Shown piece by piece: positions 11,801 to 22,800 of a stretch of 64,000 nucleotides of DNA. Numbering within the stretch: the stretch's first letter is position 1; every line of letters starts with the position of its first letter. The translations under genes were made by a program, and so were the position numbers. Under the pieces are notes generated by a model, which saw only the letters and a list, made by a program, of their open reading frames with translations, did no database searches and was not told the DNA's origin. Where the stretch lies: assembly GCA_963920705.1 (NCBI GenBank), contig OY987228.1, positions 18,112,565 to 18,176,564 on the forward strand, read 5' to 3'. The stretch is from Odiellus spinosus. Taxonomy: Eukaryota; Arthropoda; Arachnida; Opiliones; Phalangiidae.

Positions 11801-12140
11801 GGCACCTCGGGCTCCGGATTACGGGAGCCGTCATTATGGTCTTGATCAGAAACTAAAACTGGTAATTGACATTGATACTGTTGTCCAAACTTGCTCATTA
11901 TTTGCATAACCGGTAAATCTTCCAACTGCTTACAAAAATAAACATAAAAATTGGTTATATTAACTCTGAAATAGCATTTACCTCTCCCGCTTTAACTGGC
12001 ACACTTAAAATGTCAATTTCATAGTTAATTGATTTCAATTCCTCCGCGTTAAAAATTGCTAAAGAGAACTGTAGTAATGACGCGAAAACGAGTCCTTTCA
12101 AAGTTATTGCCAAATTTGTGAGTCCAAATTTATAAGTCAT
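8863..12140 (-). CDS. OS9: OS-9 homologue, ER lectin of ER-associated degradation, 15 exons, complete
   Basis: OS-9 binds trimmed N-glycans on misfolded ER proteins through its MRH domain and passes them to the HRD1-SEL1L ligase. Exons (5' to 3'): 12140-11982, 11925-11749, 11680-11617, 11550-11474, 11413-11312, 11249-11048, 10989-10837, 10777-10697, 10637-10302, 10114-10007, 9909-9847, 9780-9682, 9610-9407, 9348-9227, 8985-8863; about 688 aa, close to the family length. The chosen ATG starts a clear signal peptide (MTYKFGLTNLAITLKGLVFA). The MRH domain spans about residues 55-225, with mannose contacts W116, W117, Q129, R188, E209 and Y215 and paired cysteines (C122, C181, C196, C213). Then come a basic coiled coil (about 260-300), an acidic stretch, a long helical region and the OS9 C-terminal block (EVKIITAG, DEETRQF, EQNYHFKW). 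No HDEL-like tail. The exon 2/3 junction needs a non-GT donor; exon 10 is tentative. Confidence 0.92.
9048..9164. repeat. Foldback MITE in the last OS9 intron
   Basis: Arms of about 45 bases lie at 9048-9092 and 9125-9164 as imperfect inverted copies; both hold the block tagact-aaatatgctt-aaaac in opposite orientation. The centre contains the small palindrome 'taatttactgtaaatta'. It accounts for most of the intron 8986-9226. No target duplication was fixed. Confidence 0.6.
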
Positions 12141-13320
12141 CGTATCGTAAGTGGTGTTATTGGTAAATTGTTTCTCTGTCAATATTTCTGGTTCTTGTTT
12201 CAGGTTTGACATTGAAGTTATTGAACCACATCGACCAAGGCTTAGACTGATTCTCAACTTCCTTTAGCTTTTAATTCTTATCGCACGCTAAATTTGCAAC
12301 TGAGAGTTAGTCAAAGCAAAGCTTTATACATTACAAAATCGAAATTTAGCGAAATTAATTAATTTTAGGCTCAATATTTTTAATTAAATAACGTAAACAA
12401 CAAACAGCTGATAATTTGACACGGATTTCAACACTTGGTGGATTTTGATTCGCCGAAATAATATTTTTCAGCAGATGTCTTTACTGTCGCTGAATTTTAA
12501 TATAACTGTGACTTTTTTTCGAAAGGTTTCCGATAGATGTCAGCATTGTGCTCAGTTTTCGTCTGCTATTAATTTTCTTAGAAGTTAGACGAGTAACGAG
12601 TTTCATGTTTATCATTGAAAAGAAGCCCAAAATCGAAATAGTATCAATTATTTAATGTTTCCGTGTTTAGAGTATGTTTAAAATGGTGTTATTTAAGTTC
12701 GAAGAAGACGAGAACCGTCTTAAAGGCCGATGTCAGAAGATACGTTCTTGGAAATTTCGTACTTTCATCGCATATACGTTCGAAAGAAGCGAGCGCGACG
12801 TCGTTACGAAGAAAGCGAAGTCTACGTAGTTTGTACCCCGGTCTTGAAGGAATGAGTCAGCCGCGTGGCTAGGACAAGGCGGAGCAACCTGCGCGAGGTG
12901 AGAGGAAAGTTTCGTCCAATGGAAGAGGAACGGATTCCACCAATGAGTGTGAGGCGTTCCTGGGAAATCGTTGATCACTTCCTCCACCGCTTGTGGGTGG
13001 TAAAAGGGGAAACTCGAGTTTTACGCGTACACCTCTAGCAACTTTCCCGGCCCGCGAGGTGAGCCCCTCGCCTCTATTTCCTTCTGAGATATTTGAAAGA
13101 AAAGAGGGGAAGGACAAGATTCTGCGTGTCTTCCAAAGAGTTTGTTCCTCATACCGGCCGATTTCTAGCACCCATCTCCTGTCCTACCGCGAATCGAGCG
13201 CCACTGGCGGCCTCCTAGAGAAACTGTCAAAACTTCGCCCGATTGTCCCGCGCGGAGACTTTGGTCGAGTTCCCCAAGCGTGTTTCAACGTTGAGGTCTG
13301 AGCCCCTTTTCAGAACATAA
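12141..13320. promoter_or_regulatory. OS9 5' flank and CpG-richer block, possible divergent promoter
   Basis: 12141-12660 is AT-rich 5' flank of OS9. From about 12700 to 13310 the base composition changes: G+C rises, CG dinucleotides are frequent, and open frames of 70-100 codons occur on both strands at once (12663-12872, 12993-13301 and two on the minus strand), which is what GC-rich non-coding DNA does. None of these translations looks like a protein family. Lying just upstream of OS9 and just before a candidate + strand exon at 13321-13506, it may be a bidirectional promoter or 5' UTR. Confidence 0.35.
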
Positions 13321-13506
13321 AAACTTTTTACGGGACGGACGATTAAAAATAATAAAAAAGATCGAGACATCTTATATCAAGTCATCGAAATACGAGATGA
13401 ACTTTTGAAAGAAATTCGAGACAGTGTCATCATTTTCGATGAAAGGATGAAAGAATGGCAGAGTCCAATTCCAGAAGAAAACAACTCAAACCAAGGAGGA
13501 AAAACG
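13321..13506 (+). CDS. Possible first coding exon of an unrecognised + strand gene
   Basis: The frame is open from 13321 to a consensus donor (AAAACG|GTAAGT) after 13506. It reads an amphipathic, charged stretch (DILYQVIEIRDELLKEIRDS), followed by an in-frame ATG at 13447 (MKEWQSPIPEENNSNQGGKT). It could be a 5' UTR plus a 20-codon start, or a longer coding exon. Exon-like composition and the donor are the only support. The next exon is not identified; any host gene would have a very long first intron. Confidence 0.33.
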
Positions 13507-15917
13507 GTAAGTTCAAATTTTAAATTCGGTGTTGTTGTCAGCTTTTATACAAATACGCTTACTTGACGTAATTCAGGTATGATATAGGGTAGAATCTATT
13601 TTACGTTAGGCCTTGGCCATTCATTAAGCGTGACTAAGGTCGTAATTTTGAAACACTTGGGTTTAAAGGGGAATAATAAAGGCTATATGAATACAACCTT
13701 CATTTATCTGATGTTTACCGCGTTCAAGGTTGAAGGTCAAATTTCAATTATGTTTGTGAAGTGTTGTTCAGAATGTTATCTGAAAATCTTTATTATTTAT
13801 TTTAATGAAATATTTATTTTCGATATCACGAAACACTTTTGGACTATATTCAAATACTCACCAAAAGACAATAGAATTTAAAGCAACGAGGAAGAGATAA
13901 ACTCTGTTTTCCTCTATTTCAGTGAAGTTCAAATGGTAAATAGGCCTTTTTTGGATCCCTGGGCGAAAAATGGTAGCCTTCAGCCAATAACTTTAAGCAA
14001 AATTATACCGTAGTTGGAAAAAAACTTAAGAGTGGGGGATAAAAATTTTTGTAAATGGGAGGGAAGTTAATCTATCTGTCACGCCAGAAAAAGTTGACGA
14101 AAAACAGATGCCCTCAAAAAGGCAAAGAACTAAATGAAAGGGGGAGGGCAGTATTTGAAAAATTTAGGACGGGGGGGGGGTTGAAGGAATTGAGTTTCTC
14201 GATAAACTCCTTTACAAGAAATATTAAATAGACATCGAACATATAGGCTTAGCTATAAAACCTGGAGTTTTCTAAGAATAGGCCAAGTGTATCGGAAAAT
14301 ATAATTTTGTACTATTGATTTTATCCAAAACCAGTAATATCTGAATTATAGTTTCGCTAATGAGATGGATCTAAAAACTTTATAGTATTAATTGAAAATA
14401 TTTTTATCGAGACGTGAATTGTGTTTTTATCTTTGTAAATATGTAGTTTAATTGTATTTTTAGCATTTCCATTCTATTAAAACCCTTATTCCTAGTTTTA
14501 AACCTTTTGAGTGGGCGCGCTTTTAAGAAACTTGAAGTAAAATTCCAAAAAATATACAAATTCCAATTTTTCCGCTTGATGACGTAGAAGGACGGTAAAT
14601 CGAGACTAAAGTTATAAAAGATTTTCCGGAATAAGTATATTTTCACGATTCGAACGAGATAAAATCAGCTGTTGCCTGATCAAACTCTATAATAGTAAAG
14701 CGATCAAATTGATGACGTAGAATGTCGAGGATTTTTCTTTTTTTAATTCAGTGATAATTTTAAATATGCATTGTTTTCTAATTATCTATTGATAATTTTA
14801 GACCAAATCACGTTTTTATTCAAACCTCCATCCCAGTTTTACCCCTAAAAGATATACTTTGTCTAATTTTAAACTAACTATGTCGCCCGAGCTAATTATT
14901 TTAACTCTATCAAAAAATTTCAATTATAGTTTAAATTATAGGAAATATTCGTACTTTCTAGCAAAATTATAATAAGCCCCCTTTTTAAATTAGTTTCCCA
15001 GTAAATAGAGTGCTACATCACGGCGTCTAGGACCGAAACCGATTAATTAAAGTTATCTGGCTTCATTTCAAACCTCATGAATCTCGAGCTTTGAGCTTTG
15101 ACGACATCCGACATTTTTAGCTTTTCTTAGAAAGTTTTCTCGAAGGGTTCTTCATTTTTACACATTTTACGCTTTACGTAATATAGTAAACTAGTGGCGC
15201 AAATTGGCGCACCCGCCAAAAAAAAATCAAATATATTGGGCGAAAAAAAACCAACAACTTTTTAAAATGTAAATTTTTCGATATATACTTGTATACGCGC
15301 CTTGCAGGATATAAGCTTTATTTATTTAACAGAACTTTTAGACTATGACAAATATAGTTTTCAGGTGTTAGAGACGGATATGACGACATCCTTTTTACGT
15401 TTGAGAAAAACAAGTCTGAAAAAAAAAAAAATTCATACCGTTTTAAACGATCTATTTTAAAACAACCCCTCTCTAGTCGACGACACTTTGGTTTTTGCGA
15501 ACCCATTTAACCGCTTGATAAATATACACTTTTTTTTATAATTTATATATTTTTCTTATGACATTGTTTAGCTTGGCTTGTCTCGAGTTAATTCGAAGCG
15601 ACGAAGCAACTCTACGGCTTCTATAGGTGTTTCTTAAATTCAGGATCTTTAAAAACCACCCGCGCTTTCCTTTTCAGTCCTTCGATAACTTCATTTTGAT
15701 AGGATGTCCGGTTAGGTTCCGTTTGCAAGTTCGTGTATTTTTGGCGTAAACCTTTTATGGTAAATAACGAGAGTTCTGAATTTCCAAGAAAAACCTTGGC
15801 TATAGTCTTATCAAATTTTTATTTTAGATTAATATCCTAAAGAACTACGAGTATATTGAGTTAAGGAAGAAAACACACGTGGCCTTCGCGTGATTTAGGT
15901 TGTATTTCTGCAGTTTA
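13507..15917. other. No gene seen
   Basis: AT-rich sequence with short homopolymers, including a run of ten G at about 14171. Open frames are short and have no family resemblance. It may be the start of a long intron if 13321-13506 is a real exon. Confidence 0.5.
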
Positions 15918-15923
15918 TAATCA

Positions 15924-16370
15924 CAGGGCTCCCACCAGGTCCCTAAAATACCTAAAACCCCCACTTGTTTGAGGTCCCTAAACCACCATAAAATCATGAT
16001 TTGGTCCCTAAATAACCATAAAATTGTGATTTTGGTCCCTAAATCACCATATTTCTAGTAAATTTGGTTAAAAGTACCGTCGTCCTATAATATTGAACCC
16101 AAATTTTATGCTAAGTCAAAAAACTGACTAAGTCAGTATGATATAATATCACGAAAAAATGTGATAAAATTAAACTCAGATTTTTGATAAAATGCTTTTA
16201 CAAAAAAAGAAACCTACTAAAAGCCATTTTGTGAAAATTAAAAATCTCATTTCTTCTTAAATTGATTCCTATTTGCTCCCTATTTTAAAAATTTTGGTTC
16301 CTATTTCACCCTATTTCTAGCCTGAAAAATCCCCTATTTCCATTTTTTTAAGATTTTGGTGGGAGCCCTG
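15924..16370. mobile_element. CAGGG-family non-autonomous DNA transposon, copy 1 (447 bp)
   Basis: Termini CAGGGCTCCCA and TGGGAGCCCTG are perfect inverted repeats. The element is flanked by the 6-bp duplication TAATCA (15918-15923 and 16371-16376). The left part holds three or four diverged tandem units of about 30 bases, each beginning ggtccctaaa and ending in an accataaaat-type motif. The right part holds a matching series around cctatttcaccctattt. No ORF. Copy 2 lies 1.7 kb away in the same orientation. Confidence 0.88.
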
Positions 16371-16376
16371 TAATCA

Positions 16377-17070
16377 CAAAATTTATTGAATGCTTGTTGA
16401 AACAAATTAACCCTTTGTCGTTCATTATGAGAAAATTATATGGCAAATTATGACGTTATAGAAGTCGCGCTACTTAATTATATGCTACTTCATATACAAA
16501 GCTCACCTTATTAACTACACATTATTTGTAGGCTTAATTATTATTGAGTAAAGCCCTGTTTTCAATCAAGAATTTTTTGGCAAAGAATTTGCTTTTACGT
16601 CAAAACTTAATCAACAAGTTGAATTACCTTTCTCTTCTCAGTCCTTTAACCTCTCTTCTCCAGATTATTGTAATGGTGAAAATTATAGCACAGTTTAACT
16701 TTAATTAAAATTAATTTATAACTTATATTTAATTATTACGAATTATGATGAAATATGCTTATTTATATCCCAAAATAACGTTGTATATCAGCTATCGGGT
16801 TTAGGAAAGGGGTGAACATCATTTTATTATTTAGGGAAAACAATTAATTGAGGCTATTCTGTAATACCCGTATTCCCCCACTGCATCCCTATATTTTAGG
16901 AAAAAAATATAGACTTGTTATAACCAGGTGTGAGTTTTTATAAGGGGTCCCATTGTCGTTACCCAAAGACGGGGGTACATTTTGTTAACGACAAATAACA
17001 GTTCGATTTTTAACTCAATTTTTCGCGCCTCTTGTATTTAAAAATAGAGAATTTTATTCGTGAATATGGT
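16377..17070. other. No gene seen
   Basis: AT-rich spacer between a CAGGG-family element and a TTAA element. No coding or repeat structure was recognised. Confidence 0.5.
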
Positions 17071-17074
17071 TTAA

Positions 17075-17507
17075 AGGGAGGATGCAACCTAACAACAAGT
17101 GATTTTTTATCGATTCCTTATTGTTTAAATAGGCCTAATCCACTATTTAAAAAATTTACAAACAAATATTAAACTAGAAATACATTTAAAACTTACCCTG
17201 AAAATAGGCTTAGTGGAATTCATGGAGCTCCTGATTTCCTCGCGTGTAAGGTCTAGCGACCAATCGCACGCGACGTAAGTCTCGTGGAGATCTCGCGTGA
17301 ACGACGGGCCTTTGCTCATTGGTCGCTAGACCTTACACGGACGCAATTCAGGATCTCCATGAATCCCGATAAGCCTATTTTCCGAGTAAGTTTTATATTT
17401 ATTTCTAGTTTAATATTTGTTTTGTAAACTTTTTATCGGTGGATTAGGCCTATTTAAACGATAAGGAATCGATAAAAAATCACTTGTAATTAGGTTGCAT
17501 TCTCCCT
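17075..17507. mobile_element. TTAA-flanked long-foldback MITE, family A copy 1 (433 bp)
   Basis: Flanked by TTAA (17071-17074 and 17508-17511). The termini are AGGGAGGATGCAACCTAA on the left and, reverse complemented, AGGGAGAATGCAACCTAA on the right. Almost the whole element folds back: arms of about 190 bases include ttatcgattcctta, aggcctaatccac, taaaacttac and tctagcgaccaat in mirrored order. TTAA duplication with TTAAAGGRR-like ends is the signature of T2-type (Kolobok) MITEs; piggyBac also uses TTAA, but its ends usually begin CCY. Non-coding. Confidence 0.88.
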
Positions 17508-17620
17508 TTAAGGAAATTAAGTTTTAGGGAAAATGTAGCTAAATTAAAGATGAAATGGATAGGAAGATTATAATAAAAGTTCTTAGGCAAAATACGAAAA
17601 ACATTGGTAGGAAAATATTG

Positions 17621-18073
17621 CAGGGCTCCCCCCAGGTCCCTAAAAAACCTAAAACCCCCTACTTTTTTTTTGGTCCCTAAACCACCATAAAATCATGATT
17701 TGGTCCCTAAATCACCATAAAATTGTGATTTTTGGTCCCTAAATCACCATATATCTAGTAAATTTGGTTAAAAGTACCATCATCCTATAATATTGAACCC
17801 AAATTTTATGCTAAGTTGAAAAACTGACTAAGTCAGTATGATATAATATCACGAAAAAATGTGATAAAATTAAAGTTAATTTGAGATAAAATGCTTTTAC
17901 AAAATAAAAAACCACTTTAAAAGTCATATTGTGAAAATTAAAGATCTCATTTCTTCTTAAATTGTTTCCTATTCGCTCCCTATTTTAAAAATTTTGGTTC
18001 CTATTTCACCCTATTTTTAGCCTGAAAAATCCCCTATTTCCCTATTTTTTTAAAGATTTTGGTGGGAGCCCTG
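17621..18073. mobile_element. CAGGG-family non-autonomous DNA transposon, copy 2 (453 bp)
   Basis: Same termini (CAGGGCTCCC and GGGAGCCCTG) and nearly the same interior as the copy at 15924-16370, in the same orientation. It has its own 6-bp duplication, ATATTG (17615-17620 and 18074-18079). The differing duplications show two independent insertions rather than one segmental duplication. Confidence 0.88.
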
Positions 18074-18079
18074 ATATTG

Positions 18080-19259
18080 GAAAATTATGAAGGAAGAAGC
18101 TTCGGATAATATGGACGATTGCGGATTGTTTTTTAGCATTATTTTGTTGATTATGCTGGAGTTATACGTAAAGTAAACACTTTTTTGTATCAGAAGAGCT
18201 GAAAGTATTCCCTTGTATGGAAGGAACCCCGCTCGTTCTTATAATAGGGGCAGCAGGCGGGCCCTTGATCGTTTCATCAGAAGTTCAAATCGTTTCCCAT
18301 TGAAAACAAGGGACAGATATACGCACCCCCTGCTTGTTAGGCCGACGTACCGAAGTGTATATTTTTCCTCTTCATCCTCTCCGTCCATTTTACCTACATT
18401 TTTTTCCCGCGCTTTAAGCTATACGCGGCACACGCCAGGTGACATATCCCGCTATTATATTGTCCACCCTCTCCTTCGCGCTTGAAGCTCTCTTTATTCG
18501 GGACTCTCTCTGCCTCTTACGATCATTCGGGCCCCGGGGCCGACGCGATAAAACCTTTATTACTCCCACTTTTTGGACCCCCGTTATATAGTTTTTGTTC
18601 AGTCTGCAATGGCGCGAATACGGGTATAGGGGGTTAAACTCTTGGTCCTCCGGAGACCAGATATTTAGAGAAGTCCCTTCTCTCCTGCGCCTACGGCGGG
18701 AGACTTTATTGTTCCACTACCTTTTGTGTCATAAAAGGTCCCTTCGCAGTTTTTCGCTTCGGTTTGTCCGTTATTCCTTTTTTTTTGGGGGGGGGGGAGG
18801 GGGGTTTAATTTGAATGCCCCCTGTGAGGAAGAACCACTTGCATCGCGCTGTTTGTTAATATTTTGTATGGCCTTAAGCCTAAACACGAAATTAAAATGG
18901 GGTTAACCATTCTCATCATCTTATGAACAATTGGATCAAGTTTGGAAAATAATTATTCTCTTTTTTACCTCGAACTGGCAGCGCGTACAATTCTAAGCTA
19001 TCAGTTATCTCTATGATTTGTTTTTAGAAAGGTATTTAGGAAGGTTCTAGGCCTTTAGCTTTGCACGTGATATCAATAGCCACGCGACTGTTGTGCTGAT
19101 GTATATATTGGGGAAAAATTTTTATTTTTAAAATTCAAAATGGCGATTATAAAATATGTATTTTTACTGTTTCGGTAATTTTTTTCTATGACGTATTTGT
19201 ATATATTTTGAATCGTTTTTTAACGATCTCTCCGAAAATCCTAGTGAATATCCATTTGG
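18080..19259. other. No gene seen; CpG-richer patch and G-run
   Basis: 18210-18560 is richer in G+C and CG, with an open frame of 90 codons that resembles nothing known. 18787-18806 is an almost pure G tract after a T run. From 18900 on the sequence is AT-rich. Confidence 0.45.
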
Positions 19260-19264
19260 AGTTA

Positions 19265-19732
19265 TGTAGGGGCGAGTTTGATTTTTACCCAACCACTACA
19301 TTTATTTTGAAGTTTTAAAGTTTTATTTATTTGCTCTGTGTCCGAGAGTGACAGAGTTTTTGTTTTGCGACTACAAGTTTTGAATTTTATTACAAGAGTG
19401 AAATTTTAGTCTTTTTACAATAATAACAAGTTTTTCGTTTTTACCCCCAACGCATCTCCATCCACATTCCCACGTGCTCCATTATGTCCTGCCTTTGCCT
19501 CTACTGACCAGAGCCCTACGTTTAGAAGTTTTGATTTTTGGGAACTAGTTTCGAGGCAAAAACAGGTGCGAGCACACAGGCAACAATGAGGATGGAGGAT
19601 GAGTTGGGGACATTTCCATGGAATTTTTAACCCTAGTTTTATTTTTACTACATTTTTGGCAATAATTTTAAAAAGTATATTTTAGATTTAAAGGGTTAGT
19701 TAAATTTTTAAAATACCCTAAAGGATTTTACA
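19265..19732 (-). repeat. BEL/Pao 3' LTR
   Basis: The 468-base terminal repeat at the left end of the element, which is its 3' LTR because the element runs on the minus strand. On the + strand it starts TGTAGGGGCG and ends GGATTTTACA. Same length and apparently same sequence as the right-hand LTR. Confidence 0.95.
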
Positions 19733-19746
19733 TTCCCCCCTAAAAT
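19733..19746 (-). other. Polypurine tract of the BEL/Pao element
   Basis: Read on the minus strand, TTTTAGGGGGGAA abuts the 3' LTR directly. This is the expected place and composition for the plus-strand primer of reverse transcription. Confidence 0.75.
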
Positions 19747-19831
19747 ACGTAGTATTTTATACACAAATTTTTATACACTTTACATCAATAGAATATACAT
19801 TTTTATTTTTATTTTTATTTTATTTTTGCTT

Positions 19832-22800
19832 TTAATCAACTATTTCTAATGGATATAATAATTGTATCGGGCGTCTAATGACGTTGCCGTTAGCCATGCG
19901 AACCAAACAGGAACGCACTTTTCCATCTCTACCCTTTTGATTTTCAGTAACTACTCCTATTTTCCAATTTTGTCTAGGTATTTTATCTTCGTGCACTAAC
20001 ACGACCTCATTGTCTTTAAATTGTGTTTCCTGGTTGGTTAGCTTGGTGTGGTGAGCGGATCTTAAGTCCATTAGGTACTCCGATCGCCACCTTTTCCACA
20101 CACGCTCTAGTAGCGTCTGTCTATATTTTAATCGTTTAGTTAAACTTAGTCTGCTAGCGTTAACTTCGATATTATTTAATTTTTGACTAGGTAAACTGTT
20201 TAATCTTTTCCCAATGAGGAAGTGGCCAGGTGTTAGAGGGCTAGGTTCGTTTACGTCGTTATAGACGAATGTTAAAGGTCTTGAATTTAACATGGCCTCG
20301 GTTTCCGTAAGAATAGTTTCCATCTCTATGTGAGAAAGTACGGCCTTACCGAGGACCTTTTTTAATGTGGATTTGATGCTTCGAACCATACGCTCGTATT
20401 GGCCACCCCACCATGGGGCTTTGGGCGCTATAAACCGCCACGAAATTCCTTTCTTTCCAAAAAAATTTAAAATATCATTTGTTTTTAGATTTTGCCAAAG
20501 TTCTTTAAAGTCTTCATTGGCTCTTATAAAAGTTTTAGCGTTGTCGCTATAGATTATTTTTGGAATTCCGCGCCTGGCTATCATACGTCTAATTGCTAAC
20601 AAAAAATCCTCAGTAGACAAGGACTGAACTAATTCTAAGTGCAAAGCTCTTGTTACGGAACATACGAATAGGCATATGTAGGATTTGACAGTGGTTTGTT
20701 TACCAGATTTTTCTTTTACAAATATAGGACCTGCAAAGTCTATACCAATTGTTTCAAAGGGTTGGCTTTCAATTATTCTAGCTCCTGGGAGCGGGGCTTC
20801 TGGCATTTGACCAGGTTTCGAGTTTAGCCTTTTACATTCGTAACAACGCTTTACTACTTGTTTTGCAAGTTGGCGACCAGATATAATCCAATATTTTTCT
20901 CTAATGTTTGTTATTGTACTCTGGACGCCAGCGTGCATTATTTCCTTGTGGCTTCTTTCCATCAAGAGAGCGGCTAAGCGTACGTTTTGATTTAAAATTG
21001 CGGGATGTTTTTCCCGATAGCTTAATTCTGATTCGCCTAATCGCCCGCCTACGCAAAGTAGGCCATCTTCGTTGATGAACGGTTTTAATGTTGCTATTTT
21101 AGATTTGGTTTCGATAGGCTTATTGTTTTCTAAGTTTTTGATTTCATCTGGATAAATTTCTCTTTGACAATGCTTAACCCACAAATTTTCGGCTGAGCTA
21201 AGTTCTTCTGTCGTTAATTCTCCTATCGTTTTAGTTCCCTTTTTTATATGCCTAACAAATCTTAAAATCCACGCCGTGATTCGAACTGGTTTGCTAATTT
21301 TGCTAAATCGATTTAAGCTTATAATATTTTGAATGAATTTTGGTTCCTGACATTGCACGTGCAATGCAACCTTTCTCCTTTCGCTATCTACAAGTTTTTC
21401 TGGAATTTCTAAAGGGGTTTTTGGCCATTGTTGAGAATCGAATTTTAACCATGGGGGTCCCTCAAACCAAATTTTGCAATTTTCAAGGTCTTTAGCTTTT
21501 ATTCCCCTTGTAGCTAAATCGGCCGGGTTGTTTTCCCCTGGGCAATGTCCCCAATTTTCAACTTTTGTTAGTTTTTGTATTTCCTGTACTCTATTTGAAA
21601 CAAAGGGTTTCCAAGTTTTGTGTGCCCCTTTAATCCAATATAAAGCTACTGTGCTATCTGACCATAAATAAGTTTTAGAAATCTGATCCTTGTATATGTC
21701 TTTTGTATAATCAATTAGCCGGGCCCCCAGCAAACACCCCATAAGTTCTAATTTTGGGACTGAGTGATCCTTTAAAGGGGCTACCCTCGATTTTGCCATA
21801 ACCAGGACTATTTTTGTTTCGCCCGAATTTGTGGTTACCTTTAAATAAATTACGGCCGCGTAAGCTACTTTGCTCGCGTCGCAAAATGCGTGAATTTCTA
21901 TATTTGCAATATCATTTTGTTCGAGTTTATCTAGATAATATCTATCCAATTTGATTTTTCTAAGAGCGGGCAATTCTCTGCACCATTCTTGAAACGGGAT
22001 TGCTAATCTTTCTTCTAATTCCTCATCCCAAGCTACCTTTTCTTCCCATAATTTTTGGAACATTAGCTTCGCCCTGATTGTGAAAGGTCCAAGAATCCCC
22101 ATAGGATCAAAGATTTGAGATACCGAACTTAAAACTGCCCTTTTTGTATTTTTCACACTTAGCAAATACTCCACTAATTTCTCGAGATTAAAGGAGAATT
22201 TGTCAGTTTCGGGATCCCAACTTAGGCCTAAAACCTTTTGTTTTTCTATATTTTCATTTTTGCAATAAATAGTTTTAGGACTATAATTTTTTCCTTCTTC
22301 CCCCCACAATTTTCTAAGCTCCTTGTCGTTTGTGTTCCATTTTCTCAATCGCATTCCTGCTTCGCTCACGATATTGTTTACTTTATTTGAGATTTCAAAT
22401 GCCTCTTTTACGCTTTTCGCGCCACTTACTACGTCGTCAACGTAAATATCTTCATCTATTAATTTCGCGGCTCTAGGTTCTAATTTTTCAAACTTTTGAG
22501 CGTGTAATTTTATCGTGATTGCGAGCAGAAACGGACTTGAGCTAATGCCAAACGGCACACGTGTCATTCTAAATACCCTGAAGTTGTTTTGATCTATTTC
22601 TCCGTTAATTTCTTGGACCCACAAAAAACGTGTCATATCTTTGTCTTCCCTCGCTAAACCCACCTGTAAAAAGGCCTTTTCTATATCTGCGGTTATAGCG
22701 ACTTTATGCGTTCTAAATCTAAGCAATAGCATTAATAGGTCTGGGTTTAAGTTTGGGCCTGCTAATAAAACGTCGTTTAATGAGGGGGCGCCTTTTTCAT

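Noticed and set aside
12663..13301. Overlapping ORFs on both strands near the OS9 5' side
   Set aside because: Open frames on both strands together with raised G+C are expected by chance; the translations have no family resemblance.
15924..18073. Possible CRISPR-like or segmental direct repeat
   Set aside because: The two 450-bp direct copies have separate 6-bp target duplications and inverted termini, so they are two transposon insertions.
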